The notes under the pieces: generated by a model
The model's database searches: none
The model's input: only the letters and a program-made list of their open reading frames with translations
Told to the model about the DNA's origin: nothing
Position numbers and translations under genes: made by a program
Assembly (NCBI GenBank): GCA_932521035.1
Contig: OW051496.1
Coordinates: forward strand, 6,882,001 to 6,946,000
Length of the DNA stretch: 64,000 bases
DNA from: Oscheius dolichura
Taxonomy: Eukaryota > Nematoda > Chromadorea > Rhabditida > Rhabditidae
Direction of reading: 5' to 3'
In this document: piece by piece, positions 57,201 through 64,000 of the stretch
Layout of the letters: every line of letters starts with the position of its first letter
Numbering within the stretch: position 1 is the first letter of the stretch

Positions 57201-60200
57201 TAACGGTATCCCGTGACGGCGAAAGACTTCTTCCACGGACCGGTAGCTCTCGGAATATTCATCAAAGTCGAACACATTCTTCACTACAGTAGCCAGGGAA
57301 TCATCGGGGAATTTCTGAAATATTTTTAGATTTGAGCTAAAGCAATCAGTAGCCTACATTGATATGTTTGACGATGTTGACGAGTTCCCTCGTGGAGTAG
57401 GGATAGGTGAGGGTGCCGTCGTCCGCCAGGCTGCGCAGTTCCCCGAAGACGGCTATCATCTTGGAGAGGGTCGCCTCGGACACACTCGGGCCGTAGTTCT
57501 TCAGCATGGCCATCTCGTTCTTCGGACTGGGGTTGTCGATGGTGTGGATGGAGAAGAGATCGCCGAGCACGGCAAAGAGATCATTTCCTGAAACGGGCAT
57601 CCTCCCCATGCCATCCTCCCGAAATACTCACCTAGGAATGGGAATCCCGGCCTGTTGGCCAGCATAATAATCTTGAACTCTGGGTGGAGGGGAATGCTGT
57701 TCTCCGTGGCTGGCAGGCCAGCCGGCTGAAGTCGTCGGCCGTCTCCCAGGACCAGTGTGCCCGTGTCCAGCAGACTCTTCAACACGGCGATCACATGGAG
57801 CGGAGCCTTGTCCGCCTCGTCCAGTACCAGGATGTGTCCTTCCCGAGCCGCCTTGACCAGTACAGAATCCTCGTGTCTCACTAGTTTTTCCTCTACGGAA
57901 GTTTTAACCGTCAGAGATTCTACCGTAGTATCCCTAAAAGAGGCAGGTCCTGCCAAGACGAACGGTCACTCACCGATGGAGTTGAAGATACTGCCGGGGT
58001 CTGTTTATCATGTTCATGAAACGATCGGCTATCTTATTCTTGCCGACACCCTGGTTCCCAATGAGCAGTAAATGTGCTCCGAGTCTAAAGTCTCTGGCCA
58101 TGTCGCACATTACCCCGAAATGCTGAAAATTCTGTTGTCCCGTAAGGAAAATAACGGTCACACCTGTTCGTTCTCATAGAAAAGTACATCGGGCACCAGA
58201 GTTTCATCGGTCATTTTCTTGTGCTTGACATTTCGAAGGGCTGAAAAATCGTCTGCCGGCACCGCGGCTTCCAAGACGTCGGCCGGGAGATTGGACTTGG
58301 CCAGGGCTTCGTTGAAGGCGTGGCGGGTTGTAGAAGGCAGAAATCTGATGGGAACAGCTTCTACAACATAGAGAAAACTGACTTGGAGAGGGATGCCTTC
58401 TCGACGAGGGACTTCAGTTCACCGGAATGGAGACAGTCCCTCCGGATGATGTGGATCAGTTTCCTCAGGGAGAGGGACACCGCCACACCCTTGAGGCCGA
58501 CATCGTGGGATGTCCTCAGGTCGTTGACAAACGAGACCAACCTCAGGATTGTCTCAAAACTCGCCTCGGGAACCAGCCTGAATCCGTCACGCCGTAGTAT
58601 AAGGACTAAACAGGGACGAACTTGTGGATGACATGGGTCTGATCCTCGACGGACAACGGCTTCAGGCTGTAGTAGGGGACGAGGGACAGCAGGGAGTCAT
58701 TGATCCATTTGGACTCGGAAATGCTCGAGTCGCCCACAAATATCAGACGGAATGATGAGGGAATCTTGAAGATGCCTCTGAAAAGAAGAAGATAGGGATG
58801 AGTACAAGGAGGTGGCTACTTCTTAGCCAGGCCTTCATCCGTCTCTCCGGTGTTTTCCCTGGTCCGTTCGAACTCCTCCTCGCCAACCAGTCGGCTCCCA
58901 TCCGGTAGATACAGTCGCCTGTGGTGCAGGAGGGAGGAGATCGACTCCAACGCACTCCAATGGGTCTGAAATGCCCTAATTCTCTAAAGGAGGAGGTGGC
59001 CGACCCTCTCCACGCCGTCCAGGATACAGGTTATCCCCTGTTTGGCGGCCGTCACCAGCTGGCTGTCCTCCCAGACGGTGTCCCCCTCCGGCAGCATCCT
59101 CCTCCTCTGGATCAGTTCCCTACTGTTCATATCCTATAATATCTCCACTTCTAGAATATAAAAGACACGGCCCACCTGATACAGAACCATCGTCTCCGTG
59201 TCCAAGCCCAGTGTTCTACACAATTTGGTGAGGATCCTCGTCTTCCCACTGCCTTTGGCGCCGAGCAGAGCAAAATCTCCTTGACTGTAGGCCACGGCGA
59301 GGTCCGTCAACAGTTCCTCTTGGTTTTTAGTTGAGATGAAAGTGTCATCCGCTTGTTGACTGCCGGCTGCTGGGAACTGAAAGGGCTCTTTAGCCATTGA
59401 GTGACCTCAACAGTACCTCCAGTTCAATTTGACGTTTCCCTTTCTGGATGACGACCTTTCTTTGATCTCCGTAGGTTTCTACACTCTTTATGGAGGTGGT
59501 TCCACTTGTCGGGTGTCCCTGAAACCATGACCATATTTTAACAGCTAATTATTTCCTTACCGTTACTTTGAACTTCTCTATAAATTCATTAACTGTTTCG
59601 ATCTCGTGACTTTTCAAAATACTCTCAACCGGATAGATCAGTCTCAAAATATCAGCTCCCGAATATTCCGGATAGGCATTCTAAACAGTTTTATTTCTTC
59701 ATTTCTACCGTATCCTACCCAAATCTTCATAACATGTTGTAAATTGTCCACGGGAATTAGAGGCAGACGGAGTTCCGACTGGGAATTGACGGCATAGGCC
59801 AGTGAGACTAAATTCTTGATTCTTTCGGGAATTACATCAGGCGCTGTGGCCAAACACTGCATTAACATGGTCTAAACAGGGCGGAAAATGTATCTAACAG
59901 GGTGAAAATCACCTGGAATGGAAGGGGAACCACATGTCTGCACTGAAATCTCGATCGGAGGGGAGGATCGAGAGTATGGCCCGCGAAACGAGGAACGGGC
60001 AGTCCAAGGGCGATGACATGAAAATCGGGAGAGACCCTCTCCAGCCCCATGGCTTTCAGCTCTTCCAAACTGTATTTCTAAAATTTTTATTTCTACATTT
60101 ATGGGGAAAAGCGTACCTCAGCCAATTTGTCAAATTTCTCGTGGTGCATTATAAATCTCCCGTCATCTAGTTGCATTTCTCTATTTTCCAAGAGGTTATT

Positions 60201-60800
60201 TATTATTGGAAGAACATTTCTTTCGGCTTTTTCCACTCCATCAATGATTAGGACACGGCCATTGAGAGCTGCCCGAACTGCGCACTAAAAGATGAGAATC
60301 TTCTCAGCTTCGTGATTCTTCTACTGACCAGATCGGTATAAATAGCAGATCCTCCACGAATCTCTCTCCTTTGTTTGATATCTGCTTCTGTAGTGTCTCT
60401 AGTTACTGTTAGATATTCAAATTCTCTATTTATTGTTTGCTGAAGACGTATTTCTATTGAAAAATTATGGATTCTCCTACAAGATAAAGAAGAACTAATG
60501 AAGAGCGTATTGATCCGGGAACTCCTAACAAAAATACATCCTGCTTTAGCATATCTTTTTGTAAAAGCCATTTTAGATGCTGTAGAAGGATTTGTGGCTG
60601 TTCTTGAGGTAGTTTTAAAGCGGGTACAAGTTCCGGATTCTTCGGTGCTTTTATTGTAGCTTGTACACTACCAATTTTTAAATATTTTGTGGTATTATTA
60701 ACTCCTAAAAGGATGATACAACTAAATAAACTCTCCTACCTGTAGTCAAAAATCTTCTAGTCAGACTAGCTGCATAATTTAAACCACGTATGTACACCAT
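54239..60800 (-). CDS. VWA8: VWA8, mitochondrial AAA ATPase with VWA domain
   Basis: A dynein/midasin-like AAA protein of the mitochondrial matrix. It starts with a basic, Arg/Ser-rich N-terminus (MVYIRGLNYAASLTRRFLTT) typical of mitochondrial import. AAA regions: a first with DTTEADIKQRREIRGGSAIY, LPIINNLLENREMQLDDGRF and VIALGLPVPRFAGH; a second with Walker A LLGAKGSGKTRI; a third with LLIGNQGVGKNKIADRFMN. The C-terminal VWA domain shows the MIDAS motif FDVSGSMYRFNGYD, then IVGHSGDSPC and VVLISDANLDRYG, ending IMQNIFSSTLV. About 30 short introns. The 5' exons (above about 59400) are AT-rich while the rest is GC-rich. Confidence 0.95.
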
Positions 60801-61244
60801 AAATATGTCTGGAATTTGCCAGAGATCGTTATGAAAGCGAGGAAGTCAAGACAACAGCGTTTGGACAAGAAGAAACCCGATGAGATCTGTACTTTGGACC
60901 CTAGAGGGAAAATTGAATCTCGAGGATCCGGACTATGAAATCTGATCAGTGATCATTTCGAGTACAACTGTCCGCCACCGGTTAGCACTTGGAAAGAACC
61001 AAGTAACGAGCGAGTTCGGAAGACAACAGATAGGTCGCGTCCAACTTCATGCTCTTAGTTCTGTTCGATCTGTACTTTTCTCAGGAAAATGCCACGATAC
61101 AACGTCAATCTAACTACATCTAAAGAAAAAAAGAATTTACTTTCAGTAAAAATTAAAATTAAAAACATTTACATGACAAGATAAGATGAACCCATTAGAT
61201 TTTCAGATCTTGAGTGAATTGAAGACTAGTTGAACGCCTTAGTT
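60801..61244. other. Intergenic region
   Basis: A 440-base gap between the VWA8 start and the MFF stop. It holds the VWA8 5' region and MFF 3' UTR. No tRNA or other RNA gene could be recognised. Confidence 0.4.
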
Positions 61245-61989
61245 CTACCGACGTAGAATAAGAGCGGTGAGAGTAGCAGCAAAACCAGCGATCATTGCAA
61301 AAAACATCTAAAACATTTTAATGGATTAAAACAACCGGAAACAGACATTTCTTTCCCGAGTTTTTCTAGTTTCCATTTCTTCTTCTAGTTCATAAAGACG
61401 TGTTGACATTTTTACTGCAATAAAAACGATTAGTTATATAGCATAAGAAAAGAATAGCACGAATATTCAAATATTATATACAACAAATTGACTTACCAAC
61501 TTGCCTTCTCATGAGTTTCAATTCTTGGAGAGGGTTCTCGTCAACAGCTATTGAGATTTGACTACGTTCATCCTGGATAAAAAAAACAAATTGATCTCAA
61601 CTTCTAAACCTTACTACTGTTGGTTCATCTGGATACGTCACTTCATCGGCTAAGGTCAAATGGGCCGGTAATTCATTTAAAATGATCTGTAAATAAGCAA
61701 AAGAATTATGTATGTGCCAGCGATATACCGGTTGTGGCTGATAGCCTATATATGATGTAGGAACATCTAATTTTGGTTCGGCATTATATCCTTGATAACC
61801 ACCACCTCCTGTTAACACGATTCTATCTGGTACATTCATCATTTCCATTACTCTTTCTCTATCGGCAATGTGGCGACCCTGAATAAACACAATAAGAACA
61901 AGCATATAAAACAAACTTACATTTGCTATTGGTGGTGTTATAGGATCTCCATTATAATTTATGTGTTCGGGAATGTACATATTAGCCAT
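61245..61989 (-). CDS. MFF: Mitochondrial fission factor (Mff/Tango11)
   Basis: Mff is a tail-anchored outer-membrane receptor for the fission GTPase Drp1. The N-terminus carries YIPEHINYNGD and, after the next exon, RERVMEMMNVPDRIVLTGGG, matching the human VPEKL and QVPERIVVAG Drp1-binding region. A coiled coil (LKLMRRQVVKMSTRLYELEE) precedes the C-terminal anchor (LFFAMIAGFAATLTALILRR). Exons are very short in the middle. The ATG follows directly on a TTTTCAG acceptor, which indicates trans-splicing. Confidence 0.9.
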
Positions 61990-62642
61990 CTGAAAAGTCA
62001 AAATTGAGCTATATGCAGCAGAGAAGCATGTTGAAAGAAAGTGATAACGTGTGGTCAAAGTTTACGTCTCAGCGGAAAGTTCGGGCAAACAATTGTTTCC
62101 GCGCCACGAAGAGAACGGACTAACTTGCATTATTACGTTTTGAAAGACTGATGCAAAGAAATGACAACATTTTGGCCTTTGAGTTTATGAAACCTAAGGA
62201 AAACGGAAAACATTGGAACACAAGACAACGAAGAAGCGAGTTGTTTAGAACTAGATGTTATCGCTTTCAGTTTTATAGAAATACCACCGTCTAAAACATC
62301 GTAGACATGCATTCTTTCATAGAAAAGAGTAAAAACTTGGAAGAAAAGCTGAAAGAAGCAAATATCCACAATATTGACTTTGTGCTCAATTTTATCCATG
62401 CATAGCGGTCAGTCGCTATGAGAGCCTGGAAAGAGCTAACATGCTCACATTCTAGTTTTGCTCAAGGTAACAAGATATAGTGATTTTTTGCCAGAAAAAT
62501 AAGCCAAAAGGGAAATCGGAAGAGTACAAGGGGTGAAAATGAGAAGCAGTGAAATCAAATATATCTGGAGCGCGCCAAAAGTTGGCTGTCTAATTTTATG
62601 ATTTTCCAACAAACATTCCATTTCCAAGGAATTTTTACATCT
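61990..62642. promoter_or_regulatory. Divergent upstream region, 650 bases
   Basis: Lies between MFF (minus) and a small membrane-protein gene (plus). AT-rich. An open frame on the minus strand near 62133-62399 has no support from splice structure or motifs. Confidence 0.35.
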
Positions 62643-63097
62643 ATGGCGGTCCAATTCGATTCATCAATTGATTGGGATGCCTGGTATTTCGTGACAATTC
62701 GTTGGATTGTCGACCAATGGGTCTACCTCTTCATTTCCCTTATCGCCCTCGTGGCAATTGTTATTCTCCTCAAAGTCCTGGCTCCTTGGCTCCACGAAAT
62801 CTACAGTAATTTCACCTTTTAGAATACAAATTGATATTATATAGAGATCATTCTCGGCTATGAAAATCTCCTAACTGTAATGAGAAAGGCGCTGGAAGAT
62901 GACTACGAGGACCTCTGGGAAGATCCCGAATTCTGTGTCGCCTTTCTCAAGGTATTCCTGCATTTCACCATTAATTATACCAACTACAGTATCACGAGAA
63001 ATATCAAGAATTGCTCATCGTGGCCAGGAGTGATCATCGAGGGAGAATGCAGTCCATCTCCAGTTATAACCGTTTCGCGCGGGTTCGACTTGGCTAG
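62643..63097 (+). CDS. Small single-pass membrane protein, family unknown
   Basis: Three exons give about 125 residues. The start MAVQFDSSIDWDAWYFVTIR leads to a membrane helix (WVYLFISLIALVAIVILLKV). After a 39-base intron the protein continues IILGYENLLTVMRKALEDDY and EDLWEDPEFCVAFLK, then after a second intron YHEKYQELLIVARSDH and a basic C-terminus (SYNRFARVRLG). The short intron and in-phase joins support the model. The family was not recognised. Confidence 0.6.
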
Positions 63098-63272
63098 GCG
63101 CCGGGTGGAAGACTTGCGAGACGAGTCGTTTTTGCCACTCGGGCCGCTGGCTATAAGAAGCTCTCGCCTGATCTCCATTTGCCATCTCCCCCACTCCGTT
63201 CTAATAAAGATTCTCTCCTTTGACTCATCCTCTCTCCTTGCCCTCCCTCTACATTTTAGAGTCTCCTTTCAG

Positions 63273-64000
63273 ATGTCCTTCGCAGTCGGCGTGACCAGCG
63301 CCGCGGCCATCCTCGGCATAGTGGCCTCGCTCTTCACCGTCGGCCTCATCGTCAACGACATCAACGGCCTTCGCAGTGACATCACCAACGGGATGGACCA
63401 ATTCCGTGTGATCACTGACGAGACATGGCTCCAAATCATGGAAGTCCACAAGAATCCCTTGGGAGCCAAGACCAAGGCTCCGGCTTCATTCAACACCCTG
63501 ATCGGAAGGAAGAAGAGACAGGCCGACCAGTGCAACTGCGGGCCGAGGTCGGAGGGATGCCCTGCTGGGCCAGCCGGAGCTCCGGGAGACAAGGGATTGC
63601 CCGGTCTGGCTGGAGAAGACGGCAAGGACGGAGAGAACGGAAGGGACGGACTCGACATCCTCGCGGAGAAACTCGTACCCGAGGGCTGCATCAAGTGCCC
63701 GGCCGGACCTGCTGGACCTCCGGGACCTCCTGGAGAGCACGGACCCGACGGAGCGCAGGGTGAGTCATGCTCTATTTTGAAAGAGGATGACTAATATTCC
63801 AGGCCATCCCGGAAGACGAGGACCCCCTGGTAATCCCGGAGTCAAGGGAGAAAAGGGACCTATTGGAGACGAGGGAGAACAAGGCCCACCTGGCAGAGAA
63901 GGACCCAAGGGACCCGTCGGAGAGCCCGGAACACAATACCACGAGGGATCTGTCGGACACCCCGGTCCCCCAGGAGAGAGAGGCAGCCCCGGAGAGCCTG
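63273..64000 (+). CDS. Cuticle collagen, N-terminal part (runs off the window)
   Basis: A nematode cuticle collagen. The N-terminal domain (MSFAVGVTSAAAILGIVASL, then NDINGLRSDITNGMDQFRV) holds the signal-anchor helix and the conserved region before the subtilisin-type cleavage site GRKKR. Cys residues flank the first Gly-X-Y block (QCNCGPRSEGC, then GPAGAPGDKGLPGLAGE) and more Cys precede the second (EGCIKCPAGPAGPPGPPGE). An intron with GTGAGT at 63760 joins to GHPGRRGPPGNPGVKGE at about 63804. The ATG directly follows a TTTCAG acceptor. The remainder of the triple-helical region and C-terminus are outside the window. Confidence 0.95.

Noticed and set aside
60801-61100. Possible tRNA or small RNA gene in the gap upstream of VWA8.
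   Set aside because: Neither strand gives a cloverleaf with the GGTTCGA-type T-loop and matching acceptor stem. No tRNA was recognised anywhere in the window by eye.
62133-62399. An 88-codon minus-strand frame between MFF and the next gene.
   Set aside because: AT-rich, no conserved pattern and no good acceptor before its start.

Overview
This window is nuclear DNA of a nematode. The evidence is a cuticle collagen at the right edge (hydrophobic N-terminus, RKKR cleavage site, Gly-X-Y block), a seven-helix receptor that looks like the Srh chemoreceptor class, small GT-AG introns mostly 39-60 bases long, and TTTCAG-type acceptors lying directly in front of many start codons, as expected for spliced-leader trans-splicing. 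It is not the familiar Caenorhabditis arrangement; species was not determined. All genes are multi-exon unless stated, so each CDS entry runs from start codon to stop codon across introns. Exon edges were worked out by eye and may be a base or two off.

Layout. 1-892: end of a His/Glu-rich repeat protein (+). 1329-9365: a minus-strand block of core nuclear genes: WDR5, a PLPP6-like phosphatase, SLU7, MED22, a small membrane protein and a four-MBT protein like LIN-61. 9550-12529 (+): a HAP40/F8A-like protein and a NEK6/7 kinase. 12596-13544 (-): a secreted Cys-rich protein. 13984-16299 (+): PIGX and the chemoreceptor. 16352-20836 (-): an MFSD8-like transporter and an SLC26 anion exchanger. 22449-32221 (+): the most distinctive locus, two adjacent mucin-like membrane or secreted proteins; the first alternates four vWA-like modules with three Thr/Ser linkers and the second carries a long tail punctuated by Trp-Thr-Glu. 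32472-38554 (+): secreted and matrix-like genes, a secreted EF-hand protein and a four-helix membrane protein. 38768-40259: RNASEK (-) and V-ATPase subunit e (+), divergently arranged. 40528-44182: a LAPTM-like protein, an Arg/Ser/Tyr-rich protein and a small membrane protein. 44742-48619 (-): CDK7 and DDX56. 49078-50296 (+): POLR3K followed within about 50 bases by a membrane protein. 50350-53151 (-): a MARCH ubiquitin ligase and FAF2/UBXD8. 53463-54101 (+): RYBP. 54239-60800 (-): VWA8. 61245-61989 (-): MFF. 62643-63097 (+): a single-pass membrane protein. 63273-end (+): the collagen.

Functional themes seen by annotation: chromatin and transcription (WDR5, LIN-61-like, RYBP, MED22, CDK7, POLR3K), RNA processing (SLU7, DDX56), mitochondria (VWA8, MFF), ER and lysosome (PIGX, FAF2, MARCH, RNASEK with V-ATPase e, MFSD8-like), and a secreted or surface-coat group from about 22 to 36 kb plus the collagen. 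Base composition changes abruptly several times: AT-rich stretches hold most nuclear housekeeping genes, GC-rich stretches hold the secreted and membrane genes, and two of the changes fall inside single genes.
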